From: Candidatus Cloacimonadota bacterium
Lineage (GTDB): Bacteria > Muiribacteriota > UBA6191
Length of the DNA stretch: 64,000 nucleotides
Direction of reading: 5' to 3'
NCBI GenBank assembly: GCA_023954715.1
Contig: JAGSHD010000017.1
Coordinates: forward strand, 1 to 64,000
Shown: positions 33,401 through 40,715 of the stretch, piece after piece
Layout of the letters: every line of letters begins with the position of its first letter
How positions within the stretch are numbered: position 1 is the stretch's first letter
Program-made: the position numbers and the translations under genes
The notes under the pieces: model-generated
Database searches by the model: none
Told to the model about the DNA's origin: nothing
What the model saw: only the letters and a program-made list of their open reading frames with translations

Positions 33401-36400
33401 TTCAATCCTATTTTCAAGTGGATGAACTAGAAAAAGCCGGTAAGTATATCGTTCAAGCCTTAAACATGGACGGTAAAAATATTCTTGTTTTACAAACCGC
33501 TCTTTCTTACTATCGTGAGGTAGGAAACATAGAAAGACAAACTGAGATTTGTAATACCCTTCTCTCTCTTAAGCCAGATGATTATGCATTTAAGAGACAA
33601 ATGGCTAAACTTCTCATGGAACAAAAGATGTACAAAGAAGCATCTAACTTGATCAAGGATATGTTAGAGCATACTCCAAATGATACGGATCTCTTAGTTT
33701 CACAGGCTAAAATTTACACGATCCAAGGGCTTCCTTCTAAGGCTATTATTCAATTGCAACAAGTTCTATCAATTGATATCAATAATGCTATGGCACACTT
33801 TGAACTAGGTCGAACATTTCATTCCCAAAAAGAGTGGAACAAAGCTGTTGTAGAATTTAAAAAGGCAGCAAACCTAGGTATTGATGATCCTGCAGCATAT
33901 TTTGAACTTGGAAACATATACTCCACTAAAGGCATGTTTGAAAATGCCTTAGATTCTTATCAAAAGTCTGTTGAATTAGAACCTGATAATATTGATATCC
34001 ACATGCAAATTGCAGAAATTTACTTTAAGTTAAATCAGCCAGACAAAGCTCTATATGAGTACGAATCTTTAATGGAAAAACAACCATCAAATATTCAACT
34101 TAATCTAAGACTTGCTCATGTATATCAAACAAACAGAATGTTTTCTCAAGCTCTTGGTCTATTAGATAAACTATTAGTTGATAATGATGATAATGTTTCT
34201 ATCTTGTATGAGTTAGGTAGAACCCATGCCTATTTAAATTCAGAAGAAGAAGCACGAAGCTACTACGGAAAAGTTCTACAACTTGAACCATCCCATCTTT
34301 CTGCACAAGCTCAGTTAGCCGTATTAGATGCATCTAAAAATCCACAAGAAGCAATTGCAACCCTCAAAAAGATGGTTTCTATATCACCTACACGAGAGTC
34401 TTTTGTAAACTTATCCAAAGTATACATTGATAATAATATGATTGATCAAGCTGTGGCAGAATACAAAGTCCTTACTAAGAGCTATCCTGAAAATGCAGAG
34501 GTATTTGCAGAAATAGGTAAGTTATATACGATCCTATCTAAAGCCTTTAATAACGATCCTAAGATGCGAGAAAGCGCCTTAGATGCATTGAGCAAGTCTA
34601 TAGCTTTAAATGAAAACTACCCATTATCCTATTTTTACTTAGGACAAAGTTATCATTTAGCAAATAATCTTGAAGCAGCGTTGATTAACTTAAAAAAGGC
34701 CTACCAATTAGATCCTCAAAACCTTGAAATCAAAGAGTTTTTAAGTTCTGTGGATCATCAAAAAATATCCATTGAAATTCAATCTAAACTGGAAGAAGCC
34801 AAAACATTTCTTTCTCGTGGAATGGATCAAAATGCGATTATCGAATACGAACATATCCTAGATTTAGATCCTTTTCATTCAGAAGCAAACTTCGATCTTG
34901 CTACCATCTATTTGAAAATGGATAATATTGAACTGAGTACAAGACATCTTGAGCACTCAGTTGAAAAAAACCCTACTTATATCAAGTCTTTCTTTGAATT
35001 GGCAAAAATCTATAGATCTCAATCCAACTTAAATCAAGCCGAGCTAGAGCTCTTAAAGGTTCTTGATCTTGATCCAAACAACTTTGAAGCTAACCTATTA
35101 TTAGGAGCTGTATTAGGTGAAAGTGGTGATACAGCTGAATCTGGTATTTACTTACAAAGAGCCATAGAAATTAACCCAAGCTCCCCTCTTCCTTTATACG
35201 AAATGGGGAAAATGTTTTTAAGTATTGGTGAAATCGAGCTTACTAAACACTTTTATGATAAGTGCTATAAGTTAGATCCAAACAATCAAGAAGTATCTGA
35301 GTTCTTTATTAATGTAAACCAAGAAGAACAAGCAGCGAAGCTAAAAGACTTGTTAAATCAAGCACAAAAAGCAGAGCAAGACCAAGACCTTGAAAAAGCA
35401 AAAGTATGTTTTGAAGAGATCCTTTCTATACAGCCAAACCATTTTTTCTCACGATATAAATCAGGAAGAATCAATGAATATCAAGAAAAGTACTCAGAAG
35501 CTACTTTTGACTATCAGCAAGCCTATAATAACTGGGATAGTACCGATCCAGAATTTAAAGACCTTCCTGTTCGACTCGGCTTATTATTAGCTAAGTTACA
35601 TCGTGCAGAAGATTCTATTCCAGTAATAGAGCAAGCCTTGAACTCAGAACCAAAAAGCAAAGAGCTTCATCTAACTTTGATCGACCAATACAAAAAAGTC
35701 TACACCTCAACCAGAGAAGAACCTTTCGATGGTAAAACTGCTAGACAAGTATTAGATCACTATCAAAGAAAAGTTCAAGAAAACTCAAACTCTATGGTGC
35801 ATTGGATGACCTTAGGATATTTACACAGAATAAACCTAATCGAAAATCAAGACCTAGAACAAGAATTTACAGAGGCATTTGAAGCTTATGTAAGAGCACA
35901 CAATCTTGATAAGACCGATGAACATATTCTATATCACTTAGGTCTTCTAAGTCACTTTTCCGGAAAAATTGCGAAATCTAAAGAGTATCTAAATGCTTTA
36001 ACTACACAAAAGTCAGACCATATTGATGCTCAAATGAGACTCTTTACTATATTTAAAGAAAGTAAAGAGTTCGACGATGCGGCAACTACAATGAAAAAAC
36101 TTATAGAGCTTGAGCCAACAAATGGTATGTACCGAATGTACTTAATGGATTTATTTAAAGAAGCAGCAGAGGGTCTTGATACCAAAGATGAAACTTTTGA
36201 TGAATACAAAAAAGAATTTACTCAAACCGTCAAAAATAATACACAGGATCCAATGGCACACTTTGACTTAGCTTACGCAACCCTAACTCTAACATCAGGG
36301 TTTGCATTATCTGAAGAAGAGTCTAGTTTAGCGATTTCTGAATTCAAGCAAACTATTGCGCTAGCACCAGATAATCCTTGGGGTTACTGGGGACTAAAAC

Positions 36401-36771
36401 GAGTCTATACCAAAGAGTCTGTTTCTGGGAAAGCAAAGTATCAAGAAGCAATTGATATTTGTAAAATCGCCATGGAAAAAACCGCTGAGACTGCACAAGG
36501 TTTTTGTGAACTTGCCAATGCATTAAATGAAGACTATGAAACAAATAGAAAAAACGAGGCATTAGAAAACTATAAAAAAGCCTTAAAACTAGATCCTACT
36601 TCCATAGAAATCTATTTTAAGATTGCCTCTATCTACAGAATTAGAAACCAACAAAAAGAAGCAATTCAAAGCTACAAACGAGTTATTGAACAGGACCCAA
36701 CGACCAAATATGCTAAAGATGCAAAACGGTCTATATTACACATTGAAAAATCGAGTACAGACGTAGGATAA
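27433..36771 (+). CDS. Giant cytoplasmic TPR-repeat protein (3112 residues) with a four-Cys N-terminus
   Basis: One uninterrupted frame. The first 40 residues have four Cys (6, 23, 28, 38; CPFIG, SPCIRTKC, SCFLAK), spaced like a small metal or Fe-S site. From about residue 75 to the end the protein is almost wholly tetratricopeptide repeats of 34 residues, on the order of 80 (for example AYFELAESHE, EVYFELGKIYIHRGRLDLAV, AHFELGRTFHSQKEW). No signal peptide or membrane helix, so a cytoplasmic superhelical scaffold is expected. The start has AGGAG nine bases upstream. Its stop overlaps the rimO start (TAATG). Such length would form a spiral tens of nanometres long and bind many partners; none is known here. 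Confidence 0.93.
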   Translation: MSVGACPFIGVVGAKSENEVSPCIRTKCTFFDPSNESCFLAKMGVAASAYMDTLKQSHSEHESKNLEYSLQKMSEQDRLERADLYFNRGEQYYLQGKIFEAGAEYKKVVLADPEHLMSNLKLGVLASLNKQFDDAILYFKNVINISPEFFPAYIKQIKQYSYMYQDYISKVEMYDRVIDRLSTRKDNKNTGSCYALAMGHLLLEGSDSLNDRIKKAKKVLNSTLKSDKNPYLHWALKYAALHPQLDPEKLDFNAAIKECTKALKINQQMDQAYFELAESHEIKYKFQKDESDLEAAIENYTKSIEANPYHLDSLLRLALIHEDKFEYNESINLLKKCTLHDPYNAYALAKLAQLYKSTRFHEQSISKFRSFLDISDTLGYNPYNNLLSLSESSKLNILDLRLDLADTYEQFHSVDEAISEYKFILADKPDSILAGKKLIDLNWQKYQNQSNASQSYENLIKNYKQAEFFSPNNAVLTYLLGYAYLRFHESFSYKEEILLKAETQFEKAIRMNPDLKEAYFSLHHLYLNTEFKTLHTESFEKAKTLSLDIKQRLPEEPQCYFLMAQIHEVENDNSLAIKDYEMALSLDSNFMPAYAKLSKIYSKQGDYKKSIELCNTVLKIQPNDAWAHFELGEIFYLNGEYQQALSELTQAIELDSTFLKSYGLIGQIFFEQNDYQKALSQYQKILDFDAGDQLALFRSGHLLNLLGHYIDARKPLERLMKLDHSHSRAVLEYAHSYYFEEKFDIARQRYKEVLTLDENDLIARYNLSQIYAKEGDIELQEQELRQLIATSEKHLKGLLDLGELYHRRDRIYEAEEIYKQVLEWYPDSIEALFYLAQIYQSQDLIEKMNETLYQILEYDPENIESSYLLAKGYEKKHHYDKAFEYYHRSQELAPNNADILFSIGQLNLKLKKHADAEKYFNKVLKEDFSHKDSLKKLGEIKFAQNEFKEAITFFKRASEKIADDADLFYFLGESYLQLNLLEKAKDAFYESIDLNPNHIKTNYSLALLFIKEKEFQPACDYLQKVIKLEPNEETHVILGNCYNELDRLKEAVEQYNAALELRPDYSEIYLSLGLTHKKEGNLDLAIQKLNKSIECDPSVPEVYFELGKIYIHRGRLDLAVDKFQTAVAYQPGNAEFRFQLGKAYINQGSVTDALDELKEAISLKPNHILALAELGHYYFNSHQNKLAISKFEEILQIDKLHPEANLQLGKVFLKEEEYKKANEFFKICLPLLPESEELSFNLGLTFFKTKQIESAREYFNKCLDLDESHADSHYYLAQIFAQKNQIPVAIKSIKSALEIEEEEALYHKFLAECHEKQNDTNAAIKHYEQALAFDPNMLDVIYRLGNKYKLIQNHKSIIRLYENAVKKAPSNALYAFELGEAYRNENKLEKAVKAYEKALKLNPEFMEAIYSLGGIYETKKQYVKLIHLYEDAIKTYPTNIRAHFELGKSYAEKEAYKRAIKTYRKVIQLDSRHQEVYIYLGDILNETENLDQAQKSFERAIEITPNSAEAHYKLAKVYESKNYTEDATREYQLAKDLQGSNAEIYFKLGLSAIKKTNFIQAVSEFEKALEIDQNDANIYMNLGLAHYNLGAYLPSIDNLKKANQLQPKSQEIIYHLTKAYYKNDNFEESLQWGDQLKDDPKWVIESQELMGDTHVALDQTDQAIEAYQSILEVNEANLDVLEKLSKVYQNLERWDDAQKTYIKLLEKQDSVELHALVGDLAIKTENYDTAIEHYQEAHRREPDGLSYAMKLAEVYTIVEHFVQAKKIYEELIQNFSNNIEVRIRLGKAYKTLDMEFEAITQFREAYKLAPNNIEVLYVLGADYHKKGIVDKAMEYFDAILQQAPQHLDTLTNMGLICQDKNLYQQAIGYFTRVLEIESSNLKALEYLNAIHIKQENFIEQLDILLKIADLNPENSQNTLNIAYCYFNLMNYGKTEDFCLKILDKQEDHQESLDLLCRVYLKQQNFKAAGKYLLLNLKANPQRIDIYLDLFQSYFQVDELEKAGKYIVQALNMDGKNILVLQTALSYYREVGNIERQTEICNTLLSLKPDDYAFKRQMAKLLMEQKMYKEASNLIKDMLEHTPNDTDLLVSQAKIYTIQGLPSKAIIQLQQVLSIDINNAMAHFELGRTFHSQKEWNKAVVEFKKAANLGIDDPAAYFELGNIYSTKGMFENALDSYQKSVELEPDNIDIHMQIAEIYFKLNQPDKALYEYESLMEKQPSNIQLNLRLAHVYQTNRMFSQALGLLDKLLVDNDDNVSILYELGRTHAYLNSEEEARSYYGKVLQLEPSHLSAQAQLAVLDASKNPQEAIATLKKMVSISPTRESFVNLSKVYIDNNMIDQAVAEYKVLTKSYPENAEVFAEIGKLYTILSKAFNNDPKMRESALDALSKSIALNENYPLSYFYLGQSYHLANNLEAALINLKKAYQLDPQNLEIKEFLSSVDHQKISIEIQSKLEEAKTFLSRGMDQNAIIEYEHILDLDPFHSEANFDLATIYLKMDNIELSTRHLEHSVEKNPTYIKSFFELAKIYRSQSNLNQAELELLKVLDLDPNNFEANLLLGAVLGESGDTAESGIYLQRAIEINPSSPLPLYEMGKMFLSIGEIELTKHFYDKCYKLDPNNQEVSEFFINVNQEEQAAKLKDLLNQAQKAEQDQDLEKAKVCFEEILSIQPNHFFSRYKSGRINEYQEKYSEATFDYQQAYNNWDSTDPEFKDLPVRLGLLLAKLHRAEDSIPVIEQALNSEPKSKELHLTLIDQYKKVYTSTREEPFDGKTARQVLDHYQRKVQENSNSMVHWMTLGYLHRINLIENQDLEQEFTEAFEAYVRAHNLDKTDEHILYHLGLLSHFSGKIAKSKEYLNALTTQKSDHIDAQMRLFTIFKESKEFDDAATTMKKLIELEPTNGMYRMYLMDLFKEAAEGLDTKDETFDEYKKEFTQTVKNNTQDPMAHFDLAYATLTLTSGFALSEEESSLAISEFKQTIALAPDNPWGYWGLKRVYTKESVSGKAKYQEAIDICKIAMEKTAETAQGFCELANALNEDYETNRKNEALENYKKALKLDPTSIEIYFKIASIYRIRNQQKEAIQSYKRVIEQDPTTKYAKDAKRSILHIEKSSTDVG

Positions 36772-38084
36772 TGAAAACAAATAAAATACACTTAGCCCAC
36801 TTAGGTTGTTCAAAAAATATGGTAGATTCTGAAATCCACCTATCCCACTTTTATAAATTAGGTTTTGAAGAAACTCAGGATCCAAACGAAGCAGATATTG
36901 TTTTAGTTAATACCTGTGGATTTATCAAAGAAGCTAAAGAGCAATCAATCAACACAATCTTTGAACATGCTTCAGCAGAAGACCAATCTAAAGTGGTAGT
37001 AACAGGTTGCCTATACCAACGCTATGAAGACTTAGACGAAAGTATGCCAGAAGTCGATGGTTGGCTACAGTCAAATACCCTAGAAGACGTTGAAGAATTA
37101 GTAAATAAAATGGGCTTTGAAACAAGAACCCCTAATTATCAATCTAGTCCTTTTGATCGTGTATTATTAGAAAAAACCTGCCATGCTTATCTAAGAATCT
37201 CAGAAGGCTGTAACAAAAGCTGTGCTTTTTGCTCTATCCCTGGCTTTAAAGGAAAAATGGTATCCCGTACCATTGAAAGCTTGATAGAAGAAGCTAAAAA
37301 TCTTTTATCATTTGGAGTCAAAGAACTAAACGTAGTTTCACAAGATACAGCCAATTACGGTATCGATATATATGGCCCTGGTAAAGGTGGTAAACACTTA
37401 CTAAAGTTGCTACAAGAGCTCGAAAAACTTGATGTGTTTCGTATTCGAGTTCATTACTTATATCCGCTAATGATGAATGATGACTTTTATGCTCATATCG
37501 CACAATCAAACAAAATTTGTCACTATATCGATATGCCTATTCAACACTGTAATAATGAACTACTGAAAAAAATGAAACGTCCTGGTACTTATAAAAAGTA
37601 TCTTGAAGAAATCAAAAGAATGAAAACAATTATTCCTGATCTGTCTCTTAGATCTTCTTTCATTGTAGGCTTTCCCACAGAAACAGAAGAGCAGTTTCTT
37701 GAATTAGTACAATTTGTAAAAGAAGCTAAATTTGATTGGGTCGGTGTATTTACCTACTCCCATGAAGAAGACACTGATGCTTATCAATATAAAGATACCG
37801 TGCATCACAGAACCAAAAAACGTCGAAAAAGAGAGCTAATGGAAGCCTATTATGCTACCAAAGAGTCTCTACCTAGCAAAGTGGGCTCAAAAGTAAAAGT
37901 ACTTCTTGAAGAAAAGTCTGGGGAAACTTGGATGGGAAGAAGTCAATACCAAGCAACAGAGGTAGATGGACTCATCTACATTGATGTAGAAGACGGAAAA
38001 GTTGGACAAGTAGTAGAAGCTACTATTATTGAAGAAATCGATGTGGATCAACGAGCAAAATACATCAAAACTCTAATACAATAA
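36771..38084 (+). CDS. rimO: Ribosomal protein S12 methylthiotransferase RimO
   Basis: Radical SAM enzyme that adds a methylthio group to an Asp of ribosomal protein S12. 437 residues in the expected three-domain order: N-terminal UPF0004 domain with HLGCSKNMVDSE, VNTCGFI and VVTGCL (three Cys of the auxiliary 4Fe-4S cluster); radical SAM core with SEGCNKSCAFCSIP (CxxxCxxC) near residue 145; C-terminal TRAM domain. QDTANYGID and HYLYP are typical of RimO rather than MiaB. The start overlaps the stop of the giant TPR gene by one base, so it is translated from the same mRNA. Function is well supported. Confidence 0.96.
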   Translation: MKTNKIHLAHLGCSKNMVDSEIHLSHFYKLGFEETQDPNEADIVLVNTCGFIKEAKEQSINTIFEHASAEDQSKVVVTGCLYQRYEDLDESMPEVDGWLQSNTLEDVEELVNKMGFETRTPNYQSSPFDRVLLEKTCHAYLRISEGCNKSCAFCSIPGFKGKMVSRTIESLIEEAKNLLSFGVKELNVVSQDTANYGIDIYGPGKGGKHLLKLLQELEKLDVFRIRVHYLYPLMMNDDFYAHIAQSNKICHYIDMPIQHCNNELLKKMKRPGTYKKYLEEIKRMKTIIPDLSLRSSFIVGFPTETEEQFLELVQFVKEAKFDWVGVFTYSHEEDTDAYQYKDTVHHRTKKRRKRELMEAYYATKESLPSKVGSKVKVLLEEKSGETWMGRSQYQATEVDGLIYIDVEDGKVGQVVEATIIEEIDVDQRAKYIKTLIQ

Positions 38085-38115
38085 TTTAAGTAATTTATAT
38101 AAAGTACAAATACTA

Positions 38116-38146
38116 TTGGTACAATCGTATGCAAATAGATTATACT
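38116..38146 (+). promoter_or_regulatory. Predicted promoter of the 38197 gene
   Basis: TTGGTA (38116-38121), 19 bases, TATACT (38141-38146). A start near 38153 would put the promoter just upstream of the ATG at 38197 and argues against reading the coding frame from the TTG at 38116. Confidence 0.4.
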
Positions 38147-38196
38147 TAACAACCAATAATATACTGCAACTTACTATTTCTATAGTGGAAAGCCCT

Positions 38197-40335
38197 ATGT
38201 CGAACGACCAAGAGTCAGCTAATAATACAAAAGAACTCGTCGATTGTCTTAAAAAAAGACTGATAACGGACTATGAAAATCTAATTCAACACAGTTGGAT
38301 TCATGGTTATGCTGTTGACTCTTTAAAAGTAGCCTATTACGTTGTTTTGCTAGACAACTATTTTAAATACGACATCAAGCAAAACTACCCAAATATTGCT
38401 CAAGAACTTAGCTCTATTTTTACAGTTCAACAGTTAGCTGATATTTTAGTTCAAAATCCAAAACTAACCAATGAAGCTGTTGACTACATCGGTGGATTAC
38501 TTGAGTCTATAAATCATAAAGTTCACAAATATGAAGAACTCTCCAAGATTCAAATTCAATTGGATGTTCTAACAAGTCAGTTTATTCATGGACACTATCT
38601 TGAAAACCTCGATCCAGTAAGTGAAATTCCTCTTCATATTCAATTAAAACAAAGAACCCTGAATCAATATCATTTATATCGTTGGTTAACAGGTAAAAGA
38701 TATCAAAGCAGTGGAACCAATCTAGCAATCGTATCTCAATGGATTCCAGATTTAGAGGCAATAGCTACAGTAAATAGCTTAATTAACACTGAAAAGATAA
38801 AATTAAACGAAGGCTTTTTTCCATTAGATTCACTTATTCCTATTGGGAGTAAGGCCGCTATAAAGATCTCATCAATTGATGACTTTTTAAGTGCTTTGGT
38901 AATCCCGGCCAAAAAGCTAAGGTTACCGGCTACTTCTAACTCTAGTGTAGTTAATTGTATTGAAACAATCATCAACATCAACTTTGTTGAATTAGCAAAA
39001 AACCAATCAAACCTAAAGGCCTATCAAACCCTATTAGATCAAATTCAATCTGATAAATTTAAAGATCATCTGTTTTTAGAGCCTTTTCATGTGGATCATC
39101 CACTTCTACCCGCTCCTACAGATTCTCCGGTGGATATATCTGACCTTGGCACCTTCAGAAACAGTATCGATCAAAATAAAACAGAGTCAAAAACTTCTAA
39201 AAAGAGTCTAACTGATAAACTGTTGGAAAATACTTTTGAACTGGTCCATCTGTTTGGCAAATTGAAACCAAATGAGATTCAAAGAATCTTTCAAAATTTC
39301 AAATATGGCTCGGAGCAAAAGTATAAGAAGTTAGTCGATCAAATCAAAAACTTCAACACCACTAACTCTCTAGACCATGATTTAGATTCACAAGATAAAT
39401 TACCCTATCTCTCAGATAAGCCTACTAAAAAAGCTGCAGACAACTTAAAAGACAAACCTAGTGCTCTGGGTCTAAAGCTCAATCTAAGCTCTCCACTAAA
39501 CAAGTTTGATGATACTTTACCCAATACCCCTACTAGACCTATTTCAGCTGAGCTAGTAATCTCTGCATTAGAGAGTACACTTTGGGCAACTAACCCTAAA
39601 GAATTCAGTGAACTAGTCTTTAAAATTTTACACCTATCAAACAATACTAAGTTAGATATCATTCACATCAACAAATTAGTTCAAGTTGCCAAAGAAACAA
39701 AAAATGATCAAGGAATTAAAAGCCTTATTCATGTTTCAACAAAATGCTCTAAATCATTAAATAAGGGACAAATGGAGATATTAAACAAATATATCCAGAA
39801 CCTTCCTGAAATAGGTAACTTGATCAATGATAATCATTGTAACTTAGAAGCAACAAAACTAATCCAAAATGAAAAATGGGACAAACTTCCTAAAAAAGAT
39901 AAAAATAAGCTAACAAAATTGGCAAATGAAAAACATCTTATTGAAGTCGCAGAAGTTCACATGGATGATTTCTTACGAAAAGAAAGCCTATCTAACCAAG
40001 ATCTACAAAACTTAGGCGAGATAACGAGTGTTTTATTACAGGCGTTAATGACTTTTTTAGAAAAAAGTGCAGAAAACTCTCAATCTTTTGAAGAGCTTAT
40101 TAATCAAGTAAAAATACTTCATCAAAAACATACAGATAAAATGCGCAGCAAAATCTCCGATATTGATGAACACTTCATTACTGAAATTCAAAACTGGCTA
40201 CAAGAGCTTTTACAGTTTGTCTATGAAAGAGATGAGAAAGAGTATTTAGAGTGTATTTCTAACATCGAAGTTATGTTTATCAGCGTATGGAAAAAAGTCG
40301 AGCAACAATTAAAAGATCAAGTGACAAAAAGTTAA
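38197..40335 (+). CDS. Large cytoplasmic helical protein, unknown
   Basis: About 712 residues, predicted mostly alpha-helical, hydrophilic, with no signal, membrane helix or catalytic motif that I can name. Landmarks are an N-terminal helical region, a Ser/Lys/Asp-rich linker (about 345-440 of the ORF), and C-terminal helices ending in an acidic/aromatic stretch (FVYERDEKEYLECIS). The ATG at 38197 has a GGAAA ribosome-binding site and follows a predicted promoter, so I start there instead of at the in-frame TTG at 38116. Overlaps the next gene by 49 bp, so the two probably work together. No homologue comes to mind. Confidence 0.75.
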   Translation: MSNDQESANNTKELVDCLKKRLITDYENLIQHSWIHGYAVDSLKVAYYVVLLDNYFKYDIKQNYPNIAQELSSIFTVQQLADILVQNPKLTNEAVDYIGGLLESINHKVHKYEELSKIQIQLDVLTSQFIHGHYLENLDPVSEIPLHIQLKQRTLNQYHLYRWLTGKRYQSSGTNLAIVSQWIPDLEAIATVNSLINTEKIKLNEGFFPLDSLIPIGSKAAIKISSIDDFLSALVIPAKKLRLPATSNSSVVNCIETIININFVELAKNQSNLKAYQTLLDQIQSDKFKDHLFLEPFHVDHPLLPAPTDSPVDISDLGTFRNSIDQNKTESKTSKKSLTDKLLENTFELVHLFGKLKPNEIQRIFQNFKYGSEQKYKKLVDQIKNFNTTNSLDHDLDSQDKLPYLSDKPTKKAADNLKDKPSALGLKLNLSSPLNKFDDTLPNTPTRPISAELVISALESTLWATNPKEFSELVFKILHLSNNTKLDIIHINKLVQVAKETKNDQGIKSLIHVSTKCSKSLNKGQMEILNKYIQNLPEIGNLINDNHCNLEATKLIQNEKWDKLPKKDKNKLTKLANEKHLIEVAEVHMDDFLRKESLSNQDLQNLGEITSVLLQALMTFLEKSAENSQSFEELINQVKILHQKHTDKMRSKISDIDEHFITEIQNWLQELLQFVYERDEKEYLECISNIEVMFISVWKKVEQQLKDQVTKS

Positions 40336-40715
40336 GTCCTGCCCAAGCTCAAAAAGAACGAGAACAAAAACTCAGTGTAGATGTTTCAAACTTTCTTGGG
40401 CCCAAATCAGAAGACTCTAACTACCAAGTTCCAATAATGAGTGAAGATGAGTTTAAAAAACTCTGTGATATACCAAAATTAAAATCTTCTCAGCATCAAG
40501 GTCAATTGCATCTAGTAAAGTCCTTTCTAACTTCTACACAACTACAAGTTCTGCAAAAGCTAACTACAAAACTAAACCACAACAAAGAAAAAGATGATTA
40601 TATCGATTCTGGTGATTTTTTAACGCTTATTTTTGAGATAATTATTGATTCTGATACCTTAGGTGGCAAATTAACAGAAAAGCAGCTTATAGATAAGTTA
40701 AAATCTATAATGTAA
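40287..40715 (+). CDS. 142-residue basic/acidic protein coupled to the 38197 gene
   Basis: MEKSRATIKRSSDKKLSPAQ begins a basic, disordered N-terminus, followed by an acidic middle (SEDEFKKLC) and a helical C-terminus (FLTLIFEIIIDSDTLGGKLT). No recognised domain. The start ATG lies 49 bp inside the upstream gene, so translation is probably coupled; the 3' end overlaps the convergent LysM gene by 18 bp. Convergent overlap may limit coordinated high expression of the two. Function unknown. Confidence 0.65.
   Translation: MEKSRATIKRSSDKKLSPAQAQKEREQKLSVDVSNFLGPKSEDSNYQVPIMSEDEFKKLCDIPKLKSSQHQGQLHLVKSFLTSTQLQVLQKLTTKLNHNKEKDDYIDSGDFLTLIFEIIIDSDTLGGKLTEKQLIDKLKSIM

Noticed and set aside
27433-36771. 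Repeated sequence that might be a CRISPR or tandem DNA repeat
   Set aside because: It is coding: the repetition is the 34-residue TPR pattern at protein level with diverged DNA.
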